A DNA stretch of 64,000 nt, taken from contig NZ_KB849755.1 of assembly GCF_000368925.1 (NCBI RefSeq), positions 401,639 through 465,638 of the forward strand. The letters run 5' to 3'. Below the pieces are notes generated by a model. That model was not told where the DNA came from and searched no databases. It saw only the letters and a program-made list of their open reading frames with translations. This document shows positions 44,583 through 53,962 of this stretch, piece after piece. Source of the DNA: Acinetobacter bereziniae LMG 1003 = CIP 70.12. GTDB lineage: Bacteria > Pseudomonadota > Gammaproteobacteria > Pseudomonadales > Moraxellaceae. A program made the translations under genes and the position numbers. The first letter of the stretch is position 1, and each line of letters opens with the position of its first letter.

Positions 44583-47273
44583 TTGATCTTTACCCCCAAT
44601 CCTGTATACCTTAAAGCTTTCAACCCATATAAGTTTTGGATTTCACCTGTGACCCAAAGACACGATCAATTAAGCTCTACCGCTGTTTCAAATACTCACA
44701 CTGCAAGCCTAATACAAAAAACTGAAACCCATTTTCCATCTGCTTTTGATCAAACGGAAATTCAAAATACCTTGACACTCACAGCCCTAAAACCTGAACA
44801 ACTGACGCATATTCCAGATCTCTCCAAGATTCCTTCTTCAACCAGAAGAATCAAACCCTTAAACAATTTTTTGGGTCAAGATCGTGCTAAAGCCTCTGTT
44901 GAGGCAGGTATTGCCCTACCTTATTCTGGCTATAATATTTTTGCTGTAGGTACAGCAGGGCTAGGCAAACGTACCATGATTAAACGTTTGCTTCAGCAAC
45001 ATGCTAAAGCGATGCAAACGCCAGATGATTGGGTATATGTCTATAATTTTAAAAACGCACGCCAGCCTATTGCATTACGTTTCCAAGCTGGGCAAGCCAA
45101 CAAATTCCAAACACTGTTACATCAAACTTGGCAAACCATCCTTAAGCAGCTTGAACGTCGTTTTAGTGCAGAAACTTATCATAACCGTATCGAACGCATT
45201 CGCCAGATTACAGGCAATGAGCAACAGCTTGCATTAGTTGAACTAACCAAAGAAGGTGAAGATCTCGACTTAAAGCTAATCAATCGAAACGACGAACATA
45301 TTTTTGTACCCATCCATGTCAAAGATGACAAAGTATTGGAAATGTCACAAGAAGACATTAATGCACTTGATAGCAAACAACGTGCAGAAATTAACTCCAA
45401 TATGCGTTATATGGATAAAAAGCTGGAACGCCTCGGTCTGCAATTAGGTGATCTTGAAGATGACGCACGTGATCAAGTTTCTGAACTCAATCGTGATATT
45501 GCCAAGCAAGTGGTGCTTCCTCGTATCGAACAGATTCTCAATAAATTCAAAACAGTGCATGGATTAGAGCAATATTTAAAGCTTTTTGCGGCTGATATTA
45601 TTGACAATGTTGAAACAATTTTAGATCAAGAAGGCGAAGAATTTTCTCCATCGCTCTTTAATCGGGTACCTTCCAGATACCAAGCCAATGTTGTGGTGAG
45701 CAACAAACCAAACTCTGGTGCACCTGTAATTTTTGAAGACTTCCCTACCCATTACAATTTACTTGGGCATGTGGAGCAACTCACACAAAACGGAACCATT
45801 ACCACAGATTTCACGCTGATTCGTCCAGGTTCATTGCACCAAGCCAATGATGGTTTCTTAATCTTGGAAGCTGAACAACTCTTAGAACAGCCATATGCAT
45901 GGCAAGGATTAAAACGTGCTTTAAAATCAGGTCAGCTCAAACTGTCATCTTTAGAACATATGCTGACTTTGACAGGAAGTATTTCTATAGAACCTGCTTC
46001 AATTCCACTCAACCTTAAAGTGGTTTTACTCGCTGAACCAGAAATATATTATGAAATTTTAGAAGTAGAACCTGAGTTAGGCAGTGTCTTTAAGATTCGT
46101 GCAGATTTTACTGATACCTTGCAACGAAATGATGACAATGAACAAGCCTACATGCAGTTGATTGCAGACTATGTTCAGCAAGACAAGTTATTACCTTTTG
46201 ATCGCTCAGCTTTGGCTGCTTTACTTACAGACTCTAGCCGTCAAGCAGAAGACCAAAGTTCTCTGTCATTACATGCATTGACTTTAGGAGATTTGATCCG
46301 TGAGTCACACCATCATGCTGCACAATCGGATGAAAAGCTCGTAACCTCACATCACATCAACACTGCGCTCAAACATCGTCAGTATCGCTTAGGTTATTTA
46401 AGAGAACTATATTGGCAAGACCTTTCCCGTGGCACACAGCTGATTGAAACGCGTGGGCATCGTTTAGGTCAAATCAATGCCTTATCTGTGATCCAATATG
46501 CGGATGTTGAATTTGGCTTACCATCACGTTTAACTGCTTCAGTATACCAAGGTGGTGGTGATATTCTTGATATTGAGCGTAGTGTTGAGTTAGGCGGCTC
46601 TTTACATGCAAAAGGCGTTTTGCTCATGTCCAGCTTCCTTAAAGCGCACTTTGGACGTGAACAAATCCTTCACTTCTCTGCGGCACTTGCCTTTGAGCAA
46701 AGTTATGGACAAGTCGATGGTGATAGCGCTACGGTTGCTGAGTTGTCAGCTTTAATCTCTGCAATTTGCCAATTGCCAATTGATCAGTCTTGGGCAATTA
46801 CAGGTTCAATGAACCAATTGGGTCAAGTACAACCTATCGGTGGGGTTAACGCAAAAATCGAAGGTTTCTTTGATGCATGTAAACTGCAAGGTTTGACTGG
46901 AAAGCAAGGCGTCATTATTCCACGTCAAAATATGCAACATTTAATGCTACGTCAAGACGTTATAGATGCAGTAAATCAAAATCAATTCCATATTCATGCC
47001 ATAGACACGATTGATCAGGCTTTGGAAATTTTAATGGCTCGTCCAGTCGGCAGTTTGGATAAAAAGGGACGTTATACCAAAGGTTCTATCTATGCTGCTG
47101 TGATGGCTCAACTTGAATATTGGCAAGCACTTGAGGATGGTGTTGAAATCGAAGAAAAACCAAAGAAAAAGAAAAAAAAGAAGGATAAAAAAGCTAAGAA
47201 AGTTGAGATTGATCCTGCATTATTAACTGATGATGCCGCAGATCTTGTAACTCAGCAAAATAAACGCAAGTAA
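44583..47273 (+). CDS. Lon-like ATP-dependent protease (LonB-type, AAA_32 family)
   Basis: An 896-residue protease distinct from housekeeping Lon. It has no Lon N-terminal substrate domain. Walker A is VGTAGLGKRT (~122-131); a long coiled-coil insertion follows at ~200-330; the helical lid and the Lon protease domain end the protein. The catalytic dyad is Ser715 (in GDSATVAELSALIS) and Lys758 (in GGVNAKIEGFF), 43 residues apart as in Lon. The C-terminal tail is very basic (KPKKKKKKKDKKAKK). The annotated start is TTG at 44583, without a clear ribosome site, so the exact N-terminus is uncertain. Related proteins act in quality control and, in some species, motility or DNA damage responses. Confidence 0.85.
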   Translation: MIFTPNPVYLKAFNPYKFWISPVTQRHDQLSSTAVSNTHTASLIQKTETHFPSAFDQTEIQNTLTLTALKPEQLTHIPDLSKIPSSTRRIKPLNNFLGQDRAKASVEAGIALPYSGYNIFAVGTAGLGKRTMIKRLLQQHAKAMQTPDDWVYVYNFKNARQPIALRFQAGQANKFQTLLHQTWQTILKQLERRFSAETYHNRIERIRQITGNEQQLALVELTKEGEDLDLKLINRNDEHIFVPIHVKDDKVLEMSQEDINALDSKQRAEINSNMRYMDKKLERLGLQLGDLEDDARDQVSELNRDIAKQVVLPRIEQILNKFKTVHGLEQYLKLFAADIIDNVETILDQEGEEFSPSLFNRVPSRYQANVVVSNKPNSGAPVIFEDFPTHYNLLGHVEQLTQNGTITTDFTLIRPGSLHQANDGFLILEAEQLLEQPYAWQGLKRALKSGQLKLSSLEHMLTLTGSISIEPASIPLNLKVVLLAEPEIYYEILEVEPELGSVFKIRADFTDTLQRNDDNEQAYMQLIADYVQQDKLLPFDRSALAALLTDSSRQAEDQSSLSLHALTLGDLIRESHHHAAQSDEKLVTSHHINTALKHRQYRLGYLRELYWQDLSRGTQLIETRGHRLGQINALSVIQYADVEFGLPSRLTASVYQGGGDILDIERSVELGGSLHAKGVLLMSSFLKAHFGREQILHFSAALAFEQSYGQVDGDSATVAELSALISAICQLPIDQSWAITGSMNQLGQVQPIGGVNAKIEGFFDACKLQGLTGKQGVIIPRQNMQHLMLRQDVIDAVNQNQFHIHAIDTIDQALEILMARPVGSLDKKGRYTKGSIYAAVMAQLEYWQALEDGVEIEEKPKKKKKKKDKKAKKVEIDPALLTDDAADLVTQQNKRK

Positions 47274-47295
47274 AACCTATACAAGCTAAGCTTGA

Positions 47296-47319
47296 TGAAG
47301 CCCCTAAATTGGGGCTTCA
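47296..47319 (+). terminator. Hairpin terminator after the Lon-like gene
   Basis: TGAAGCCCC and GGGGCTTCA form a perfect 9-bp stem with a 6-nt loop. The U tract after it is poor (TCTATTATCTT). Confidence 0.6.
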
Positions 47320-47344
47320 TCTATTATCTTGCAACATTAGGCAA

Positions 47345-47368
47345 TAAAAAAGCACCTTACGGTGCTTT
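47345..47368 (-). terminator. Rho-independent terminator of grxD
   Basis: AAAGCACC and GGTGCTTT form a perfect 8-bp stem with a 4-nt loop, and on the minus strand the stem continues into a T run (TTTTTTATT). Confidence 0.8.
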
Positions 47369-47383
47369 CTTTGCATCAGTGGC

Positions 47384-47728
47384 TTATTTTGCTTCTGGTG
47401 CTGGGCTATATTGTTCAATCAATGGTTTTAATTCACCATTTTGGAACATTTCTAGCATGATATCGCTACCGCCAATCAACTCACCATTGATCCACAATTG
47501 TGGGAATGTAGGCCAATTTGCAATTTGTGGCAAAGTTGCACGAATATCTGGATTTTCCAAGATATTTACATAAGCAAATGGACGACCAATTTGGCTAAGT
47601 GCCTCTACTGCACGAGCAGAGAAACCACATTGTGGGAATTGTGGTGTACCTTTCATATAAAGAAGTACAGCATGTTTAGCAATTTGATCGCGAATTAACG
47701 CTTCTGTATCACGCGCTTGTTCAGTCAT
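47384..47728 (-). CDS. grxD: Monothiol glutaredoxin (Grx4 type)
   Basis: A 114-residue glutaredoxin of the CGFS class, which binds and transfers [2Fe-2S] clusters with glutathione. The active site CGFS has Cys34; KGTP, WPTFPQLWINGEL and GGSDIMLEM complete the glutathione-binding site. Length and motifs match E. coli GrxD. It is divergent from argD and probably monocistronic. Confidence 0.94.
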   Translation of the reverse strand: MTEQARDTEALIRDQIAKHAVLLYMKGTPQFPQCGFSARAVEALSQIGRPFAYVNILENPDIRATLPQIANWPTFPQLWINGELIGGSDIMLEMFQNGELKPLIEQYSPAPEAK

Positions 47729-47890
47729 TGATTAAATCCTCAACTCATCTGCCTGCATTATACCTAAATCCACAATAAAGAGTATGTCTAGACGATTATT
47801 TCCAATTTTATTTACATTTAGGCTTTAAATCTTCCGCATATTTTGGTTAGATAATCCTTTCTTTTCCCTCCTAACAGATAAGAGTTAGTC

Positions 47891-49102
47891 ATGAACAACA
47901 TTACCCTTGCTCCGGTACAAACTGATCAACCTTCACATTTGATGCCTGTATTCAGCCGTCAACCGATCAGCTTTGTTCGAGGGCGAGGTTCTTATCTTTA
48001 TACTGAGGATGGAACTGAATATCTTGATGCATTAACAGGTATCGCTGTCTGTGGTCTTGGTCATGCACATCCTGTATTGGCTGAGGTAATCGCTGAACAA
48101 GCTGCAACACTTATCCATACCAGTAATATTTATGAAGTCCCTTGGCAAACAGCAGCTGCACAAAAGCTGGCTGAAGTTTCAGGTATGGAAGAAATCTTTT
48201 TCTCAAATAGTGGTGCTGAATCCAATGAAGGTGCAATTAAAATTGCGCGCAAATTTGGTCACTTACAAGGCATCGCCAATCCTAAAATTGTTGTAGCAGA
48301 TCATTCATTTCATGGTCGTACACTTGCCACACTCTCTGCCACAGGCAATAAGAAAGTACAAGAAGGTTTTGCACCTTTGGTTGATGGTTTCATTCGTGTA
48401 CCTTTTGGAGATGTAGAAGCGATTGAAGAAGCAGCAATTAATCATCCTGATATTGTGGCAATTCTGGTTGAACCGATTCAAGGCGAAGGTGGTGTAAATA
48501 CTGCCCCTCAAGGCTTTAGTTATCTTGAAGATATTCGTGCTATTTGCAACCAACACAATTGGTTAATGATGTTAGATGAAGTGCAGACTGGTAATGGTCG
48601 TACTGGTCAATATTTTGCTTATCAACACACCAATATTGTTCCTGATGTTTTAACTACGGCAAAAGGTCTAGGCAATGGTTTCCCGATTGGTGCAGTAATG
48701 ACTCAGGGTCGTGGTGTTGGTGTTTTGACTGCTGGAAATCATGGTTCGACTTATAGCGGTACACATTTAGGTTCACGTATTGTGTATACCGTGATTGATT
48801 TAATCCAAAAAGAAAATATCATGTCCAATGTGAATGAAATTGGTACTTATTTGGTTGATCAGTTCCGCATTCAGCTTGCAGCACAAAATGTGATTGTCCG
48901 TGGTTTCGGTATGATGATTGGGATTGAACTTCCAAAAGACTGTGGTGAATTGGTGAATATTGCCCGTGATGAACATCATTTAATTATCAATGTGACTTCT
49001 GGCAATGTTGTTCGCCTATTACCTGCATTAAATATGAATCGCCAACAAGCTGATGATCTCCTACAACGCTTAGTTCCTGCAATTCAGAAATTTCTTGGAT
49101 AA
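47891..49102 (+). CDS. argD: Acetylornithine aminotransferase
   Basis: A 403-residue class-III PLP aminotransferase for arginine (and possibly lysine) synthesis. Signatures: YLDALTGIAVCGLGHAHP, SNSGAESNEGAIKIAR, the cofactor Asp in MMLDEVQTGNGRTG, and the PLP Lys258 in TTAKGLGNGFPIGAV. AAGAG lies upstream of the ATG. The catabolic paralogue AstC belongs to a cluster that is not seen here, which favours ArgD. Confidence 0.88.
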   Translation: MNNITLAPVQTDQPSHLMPVFSRQPISFVRGRGSYLYTEDGTEYLDALTGIAVCGLGHAHPVLAEVIAEQAATLIHTSNIYEVPWQTAAAQKLAEVSGMEEIFFSNSGAESNEGAIKIARKFGHLQGIANPKIVVADHSFHGRTLATLSATGNKKVQEGFAPLVDGFIRVPFGDVEAIEEAAINHPDIVAILVEPIQGEGGVNTAPQGFSYLEDIRAICNQHNWLMMLDEVQTGNGRTGQYFAYQHTNIVPDVLTTAKGLGNGFPIGAVMTQGRGVGVLTAGNHGSTYSGTHLGSRIVYTVIDLIQKENIMSNVNEIGTYLVDQFRIQLAAQNVIVRGFGMMIGIELPKDCGELVNIARDEHHLIINVTSGNVVRLLPALNMNRQQADDLLQRLVPAIQKFLG

Positions 49103-49120
49103 TACTGGTTTTAAATATCA

Positions 49121-49152
49121 TTTAAGGAGATTAAGTTTATGATCTCCTTAAA
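49121..49152. other. Perfect 11-bp hairpin after argD
   Basis: TTTAAGGAGAT and ATCTCCTTAAA pair around a 10-nt loop. There is no U tract; it lies just before the real terminator and may protect the 3' end of the argD transcript. Confidence 0.5.
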
Positions 49153-49170
49153 TCCAAATTTCAAATATAG

Positions 49171-49196
49171 AAAAGCCGCTTTAAAGCGGCTTTTTT
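49171..49196. terminator. Bidirectional terminator between argD and the LysR gene
   Basis: AAAGCCGCTTT and AAAGCGGCTTT are palindromic around the centre and followed by TTTTTATT on the plus strand; on the minus strand a shorter T run follows. Confidence 0.85.
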
Positions 49197-49222
49197 ATTC
49201 AAACTTATTAGAACTTGGGCTT

Positions 49223-50155
49223 TTAAGAAGCTTCTTGGAAAATTCTGCCACCAGGTAACTGGCTAAAATATTGTTTTAAAGCATCCAAACAGCGGTGAAT
49301 TTTCATCGGTTGCTGTTCACGCTTTAAAGTAACTGCACTTAGCGTGAAAGTTGGTAGTTTCCATTCAGGAAGCACTTCAACCAAAGTACCGTTCATCAAT
49401 TCTTTTTGTACATCTAAATAAAGAATACGTGCAATCCCATGTCCGTGTTGGCACAATGATTTTGCAACAAATACGTTATTTGTTTGAAGACGATGCTTCA
49501 TTTCTAAATTTACAACTTCACCTGTTGCACTATGCTGAAATGAAAAATGTTGATAATTTTTCATAATATTCACAGGAATCAAATCATGATTCTGTAAATC
49601 TTCAGGTCGTGAAATGGGCACAGTCTGATTTAAGTAGCTTGGCGATGCGACTAAGATTTGATCTACTCTCGCAAGTGGCGTACAACTTAAATTATTCGCA
49701 TCTTCCATTTTAGAAGACATACGAATTGCAATATCTATGCGTTCCTCGATTAAATCGATATATTGGTTATCCGCTTCAAAATGAACCATCAAACCACGAT
49801 GCGCAGACATCCAATGTGATAATGCAGGCACAACATGTGTAGCACCTATTTCCGGGGTGGTCGCTATGCGTAAATCACCGACTAAATCGTCTCGCAACTC
49901 ATTAATACGGATTTTTCCACGCTCAGCCGCAGCGAGCATTTCTTGACAGCTGTGGAAAAAAGCTTGACCAGCTTCAGTTAGACTCAGCTTTCGTGTAGAA
50001 CGATGTAGAAGTGTAACTTCCATCTCTTGTTCTAAAGATCTAATTTGCTGACTAACCGCACTAGTTGTAATGCCAAGATCACGCGCGGCACCACTAAAAG
50101 AGCTTTTTTCAACAACGCAAGCAAAGACACCCATTGCTCGAAGTTGATCTAACAT
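49223..50155 (-). CDS. LysR-family transcriptional regulator
   Basis: A 310-residue regulator. The N-terminal winged helix-turn-helix is typical (FACVVEKSSFSGAARDLGIT and SAVSQQIRSLEQEMEVTLLH, then RKLSLTEAG). The C-terminal ~210 residues form the effector-binding domain. It belongs to the CrgA/AaeR-like group by its N-terminal wording (MLDQLRAMGVFACVVE). It is convergent with argD, and the target genes are not evident from the neighbourhood. Confidence 0.9.
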   Translation of the reverse strand: MLDQLRAMGVFACVVEKSSFSGAARDLGITTSAVSQQIRSLEQEMEVTLLHRSTRKLSLTEAGQAFFHSCQEMLAAAERGKIRINELRDDLVGDLRIATTPEIGATHVVPALSHWMSAHRGLMVHFEADNQYIDLIEERIDIAIRMSSKMEDANNLSCTPLARVDQILVASPSYLNQTVPISRPEDLQNHDLIPVNIMKNYQHFSFQHSATGEVVNLEMKHRLQTNNVFVAKSLCQHGHGIARILYLDVQKELMNGTLVEVLPEWKLPTFTLSAVTLKREQQPMKIHRCLDALKQYFSQLPGGRIFQEAS

Positions 50156-50249
50156 AAATTTCCCTCTGAAATTATGAGCTGCTTCACATTTTTTATTTAA
50201 AGCAACTCATTGTATTATACGAAGAAAATTACATTTTGCATTAAAATAT

Positions 50250-51089
50250 TTAATTTATTGGTAAAATATTTGCAGGATTGATAGGTTTTCCGTCCAAACG
50301 CACTTGGAATTCCAGCATTGTGCTTGTCGCACCAGAAGATCCCATCTCTGCAATTTTCTGTCCAGCGGTCACATTTTGACCACTTTTTACCAACATTTTA
50401 CTATTATGTGCATATGCAGTAATGTAACCATCAATATGTTTCACCAAGACAAGGTTACCATATTCTTTCAATCCATCTGCAGCATAAACCACCTGTCCAT
50501 CTGCTGCAGCAAAGATAGGATCGCCTTGATTTCCACCAAAACGCAATCCCTTAATATTATTCGCAAGATTATAACTTGCGATCACAGGTCCTGTAGACGG
50601 TTTAACCCATCTTAAACCAGTAGATTGTACTGTCGTTGTTGTTTGAGCTGGCACTGTTGTGACAGACGGTACTTTTGTTGTTACAGACGGTGATGTTGTC
50701 GTTTGCTGCGTCGGTAACTTAATGGTTTGGCGCTGAATTTGTGGTTCATTGTTTGTCAAAGCTTTGGTTGTTGAACGGTTAGCATTCGCCCCACCCTTTT
50801 TCAAACGCAATGACTGTCCAACATAAATTCGATATGGCGCAGCAATATCATTCATTTCAGCCACACTTAAATAACTCAAACCGTAACGCATAGCGATGCC
50901 GCTAAGCGTATCACCCGAACGTACAGTATAATACTCTGGTGCAACTGCGTAACGTGTTGGATTATTAATCTGTGGCTTCGATGCACAACCAGTAACAAGT
51001 ATTGTAGAAGTAATGGCAACTGAGGATAAAATGATTTTTACCCATCGCTTAGGCATTTGAATATAAAGCTTTGATCGAGCCAAAAGCAT
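50250..51089 (-). CDS. nlpD: NlpD-like LysM/LytM lipoprotein, amidase activator type
   Basis: A 279-residue lipoprotein with lipobox LVTGC (Cys35), a LysM peptidoglycan-binding domain (~50-100, YYTVRSGDTLSGIAMRYGLS), a Thr/Gln-rich linker, and a LytM (M23) domain (~170-275). In the LytM domain the zinc ligands are mostly lost: GGNQGDPI lacks the His and Asp, and LEFQV stands where HFEV is usual. This matches NlpD, which does not cut peptidoglycan but activates the amidase AmiC at the division site. AGAGAGGG precedes the ATG. It follows surE by 105 bp, as in the conserved surE-(pcm)-nlpD order; rpoS is not next to it here. Confidence 0.88.
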   Translation of the reverse strand: MLLARSKLYIQMPKRWVKIILSSVAITSTILVTGCASKPQINNPTRYAVAPEYYTVRSGDTLSGIAMRYGLSYLSVAEMNDIAAPYRIYVGQSLRLKKGGANANRSTTKALTNNEPQIQRQTIKLPTQQTTTSPSVTTKVPSVTTVPAQTTTTVQSTGLRWVKPSTGPVIASYNLANNIKGLRFGGNQGDPIFAAADGQVVYAADGLKEYGNLVLVKHIDGYITAYAHNSKMLVKSGQNVTAGQKIAEMGSSGATSTMLEFQVRLDGKPINPANILPIN

Positions 51090-51194
51090 TGATTTCCCTC
51101 TCTACAATCTTAAATTTAAAAATATTTGCTTAAGATTAGCAAAAAACACACTTATTTCACTGTTTCGCAGTGCTTTTTCACAAACTTATAACAC

Positions 51195-51980
51195 TCATAC
51201 ATCAAAATGACTATGTGAGAGCTGCGATTGTAAAGTTTCCAAGATTCCATAGTTGGTCGCATCCATTTGAATCGGTGTGATACTGACAAAACCATTGGCG
51301 ATAGCAAAAAAATCTGACTGGATATGCTGTAAGTTCTTTTTAGGGTCTGTAACCGCCTCGCCTGCCAACCCAATCCAATACACTTGACGACCACGCGGAT
51401 CAACCTGACTGGTGATTGGTTTTGATTGTACCCGTCGCCCTTGATAGGTAATCTGAGCGCCCTGAATTTCAGCAACATCTGGGATATTAATATTTAAAAT
51501 ATGTCGCGGTGGTAGCTGTGGTAGTCCTTGAGCAATAAATGTGTAAACCCACTGTGCTGCTTGTGCATAATCATCAGCACGCTCATAAGCCCGAACATTA
51601 CTACCTGCCAATGAAACCGCGATTGCAGGTAAAGTCATTAAACGCCCCTCAAATGCAGCGCCCACTGTTCCAGAATAAAGTACGTCATCTCCTAGATTCG
51701 CTCCGCTGTTGATACCACTGACCACCAAATCAAATTCAAAATCAAATAAACCATTCATTGATAAATAAACACAATCAGCAGGAGTGCCATTGACTGCCCA
51801 CATATCTGGAGCAACTTGAATTGGACGTAATGGTCGATCTAAGGTTAAAGCACTAGAATAACCGCTACGTTCACTTTCAGGTGCAACAATTACAACACGT
51901 CCTAGCGGTCTTAATGCTTTTGCTAAAGCTTGGATACCCGGTGCAAATACACCATCGTCATTGGCAATTAAAATATTCAC
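51195..51980 (-). CDS. surE: 5'/3'-nucleotidase SurE
   Basis: A 261-residue metal-dependent nucleoside monophosphatase. The metal site is complete: Asp8 and Asp9 in ILIANDDGVFAPG, the Ser in SERSGYSSALTL, and the Asn in VSGINSGANLGDDVLYSGTV. The start is GTG at 51980. It lies upstream of nlpD. The prophage integrase begins about 155 bp upstream of this start, so the prophage has separated surE from its former upstream neighbour. Confidence 0.93.
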   Translation of the reverse strand: MNILIANDDGVFAPGIQALAKALRPLGRVVIVAPESERSGYSSALTLDRPLRPIQVAPDMWAVNGTPADCVYLSMNGLFDFEFDLVVSGINSGANLGDDVLYSGTVGAAFEGRLMTLPAIAVSLAGSNVRAYERADDYAQAAQWVYTFIAQGLPQLPPRHILNINIPDVAEIQGAQITYQGRRVQSKPITSQVDPRGRQVYWIGLAGEAVTDPKKNLQHIQSDFFAIANGFVSITPIQMDATNYGILETLQSQLSHSHFDV

Positions 51981-52090
51981 TATAATCTACTTAAATCTAT
52001 ATTAATCTGAAAACTCTTTTATACCCCTTTATTTATCTAAAACTTTAATCTATTTTAGTCGGTATTGGTTCGCACTAATCTGTCATTAAA

Positions 52091-52130
52091 ACGGGTATTG
52101 TGACGGGTAACTTATATAACTGAACGGGTA
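52091..52130 (+). promoter_or_regulatory. Three ACGGGTA direct repeats before the prophage integrase
   Basis: ACGGGTA occurs at 52091-52097, 52103-52109 and 52124-52130, steps of 12 and 21 bp (one and two helical turns). The last copy ends 5 bp before the integrase ATG. Such repeats beside an integrase gene are typical of arm-type binding sites or excisionase/repressor sites near the phage attachment site. Confidence 0.55.
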
Positions 52131-52135
52131 ACCTA

Positions 52136-53353
52136 ATGCTTTCAGATACTAAAATAAAATCATTAAAGCCTAAAGAAAAAATGTATCGGGTACTTGATGC
52201 AGAAAGGTTATACATTGAAGTAAGACCTTCTGGCAAGAAGATATGGCGATTCAAATACACTTTAAATGGCAAAGAAGGCACTGTAAGTTTTGGAGAATAT
52301 CCAATTGTTACTTTGGCTGATGCACGTAAAAAGAAAGATGAAACAAAAGCTTTATTAAAAGAAGATATAAATCCAGTCGAAGAAAAAAAGAAAAAGAAAA
52401 TTGAGGCAATTACAGCCACAACAAACACTTTTAAAGCTGTGTCTGAAGAATATATTTTGGAACAGATGAAATATAAAAGTGAAGACTACATTGAGCAATT
52501 TAAGCGATCTATGAGGAAAGACATATACAAAGTCATTGGTCACAAACCTGTTAAAGATGTTAATTCCTCCGATGTTCTAACAATCATGAAAGATACAATG
52601 ACACGGGTAAAGAAACTATCTCATTATGGCACCGGAGAGGCAGCAGCAAATCAGAATAGAAGATTCATAAGCCTTGTAATGAAATATGCAATTGTAACTT
52701 TAAGAGCTGATAACGACCCAACATACGCAGTAAGAAGCGCAATAGAAGCCCCTGAAATTGAACATGCACGACCATTGGAAAAAGACGAACGGATAAAACT
52801 TAGAACTCGCCTTGAGCTATACGGGGGTACTACAACAGTCAGAAATGCTTGCTTAGCTATGATGTATTCCATGTTGAGGGCATCCGAGATCAGACGTATG
52901 CAATGGTCATTTGTAGACTTTGAAGAGAGAGTTATTAAATTCCCTAAAGCATCAAGAAGACGCAAGCAAGAGCGTAGCAACAAAAAGAACCATATTCATT
53001 TAGTCCCTATTTCTGATCAGCTTTGCGAATTATTAAATGAGCAATACGAAATATCACCCAATGAAACTTATGTTTTTGCTGCACCTTTTAAAAAAGATGA
53101 AATGTTAGCGAGAACAACGCTTAATAGAGCATTGGTTTTTATTGGTTTACCTGATGTTACTACACACGATTTTAGAGCAACAGCATCTACCCTGCTAAAT
53201 GAGAAAGGATATAAGCCCGATTGGATCAATAAACAATTAGCCCATGTTGAAGAAAATAAAACAAGAGCTACTTATAATCATGCCAGTTGGATAGATGATC
53301 GACGTAAGATGCTTCAAGATTGGGCTGACATTGTGGATAGTTGGAAGAGTTAA
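52136..53353 (+). CDS. Prophage tyrosine integrase
   Basis: A 405-residue recombinase of the P4/phage integrase family. The N-terminal DUF4102 domain (LSDTKIKSLKPKEKMYRVLD, EGTVSFGEYPIVTLADARKK) is followed by a SAM-like domain and the catalytic domain: first Arg in MYSMLRASEIRRMQWSFVDF, HxxR in THDFRATASTLLNEKG, His in NKQLAHVEENK, and the Tyr in KTRATYNHASWIDDRRKML. It is not closely similar to the integrase at 23753. It marks the left end of the prophage, inserted upstream of surE; the core attachment sequence is not evident. Confidence 0.9.
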   Translation: MLSDTKIKSLKPKEKMYRVLDAERLYIEVRPSGKKIWRFKYTLNGKEGTVSFGEYPIVTLADARKKKDETKALLKEDINPVEEKKKKKIEAITATTNTFKAVSEEYILEQMKYKSEDYIEQFKRSMRKDIYKVIGHKPVKDVNSSDVLTIMKDTMTRVKKLSHYGTGEAAANQNRRFISLVMKYAIVTLRADNDPTYAVRSAIEAPEIEHARPLEKDERIKLRTRLELYGGTTTVRNACLAMMYSMLRASEIRRMQWSFVDFEERVIKFPKASRRRKQERSNKKNHIHLVPISDQLCELLNEQYEISPNETYVFAAPFKKDEMLARTTLNRALVFIGLPDVTTHDFRATASTLLNEKGYKPDWINKQLAHVEENKTRATYNHASWIDDRRKMLQDWADIVDSWKS

Positions 53354-53370
53354 AGCCCCTAAAGGGCTTT
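53352..53370 (+). terminator. Terminator of the prophage integrase
   Basis: AAAGCCC and GGGCTTT form a 7-bp stem with a 5-nt loop, starting at the stop codon. A second hairpin, CCCACACT/AGTGTGGG at 53381-53411, lies between it and the endolysin gene and may serve the opposite strand. Confidence 0.6.
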
Positions 53371-53446
53371 CACACAAATACCCACACTCACGTTCGTGTT
53401 GATAGTGTGGGCTGTACAACTGGTTAGTAATAAGCAAAGTAACAAA

Positions 53447-53962
53447 CTAATTATCTTCAGCTGCATATTTTAGATTCTCTGCGACTCGGTTAGTCCACCC
53501 TTTGCCATAAGTTGCCCATGTTTTTAAGGATGTATAAAAACTTAAACGCTCTGAAGCCAACAACAATAGAACGTCATTCACATCTTTGGCTTTAACTGCT
53601 GCAATAGTTTTAGGTCCTATAATTCCATCGTCAGGAACACCAACAGCTTGTTGCAATTCTTTAATTGCTCGGCTTTTCCCTGCATTTACAGCGAAGTCCC
53701 ACAATTGATAAACAATTGCTGGGTGAAGCTGATCAGCCCCTAATTTATCCCACCAATCCTTTTTATAAATGTCTTTGGCTTGTTCAATGGTAAGATTTTT
53801 AATGTCTAAATTTGGGTATGTATTGGCAGCAATACCGTATTTAGTGCCTTTAAAAATCCCCTTTCCAACTTTACCACCCGTCCAATTACCTGGGTCATTT
53901 TGATCTGTGGAAAACCCACCTTCATGACCAATTAGGCGACCAAATGCTTTTTCAAAGTTCAT
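53447..53962 (-). CDS. Phage endolysin, glycoside hydrolase 108 type
   Basis: A 171-residue muramidase that lyses the host at the end of infection. The catalytic Glu lies in LIGHEGGFSTDQNDPGNWTG, the GH108 signature. A C-terminal peptidoglycan-binding module follows (LQQAVGVPDDGIIGPKTIAA). There is no signal peptide, so it needs the holin encoded by the gene overlapping it by 4 bp (ATGA). Confidence 0.9.
   Translation of the reverse strand: MNFEKAFGRLIGHEGGFSTDQNDPGNWTGGKVGKGIFKGTKYGIAANTYPNLDIKNLTIEQAKDIYKKDWWDKLGADQLHPAIVYQLWDFAVNAGKSRAIKELQQAVGVPDDGIIGPKTIAAVKAKDVNDVLLLLASERLSFYTSLKTWATYGKGWTNRVAENLKYAAEDN

Noticed and set aside
51152..51478. Open frame of 108 codons overlapping surE
   Set aside because: Same-strand frame-shifted shadow of surE; the SurE frame has all metal-site motifs.
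52040..52090. tRNA-like fragment (GGTTCGCACTAATC) as prophage attachment site
   Set aside because: Only a few bases resemble a T-arm; no acceptor or anticodon stem can be drawn.
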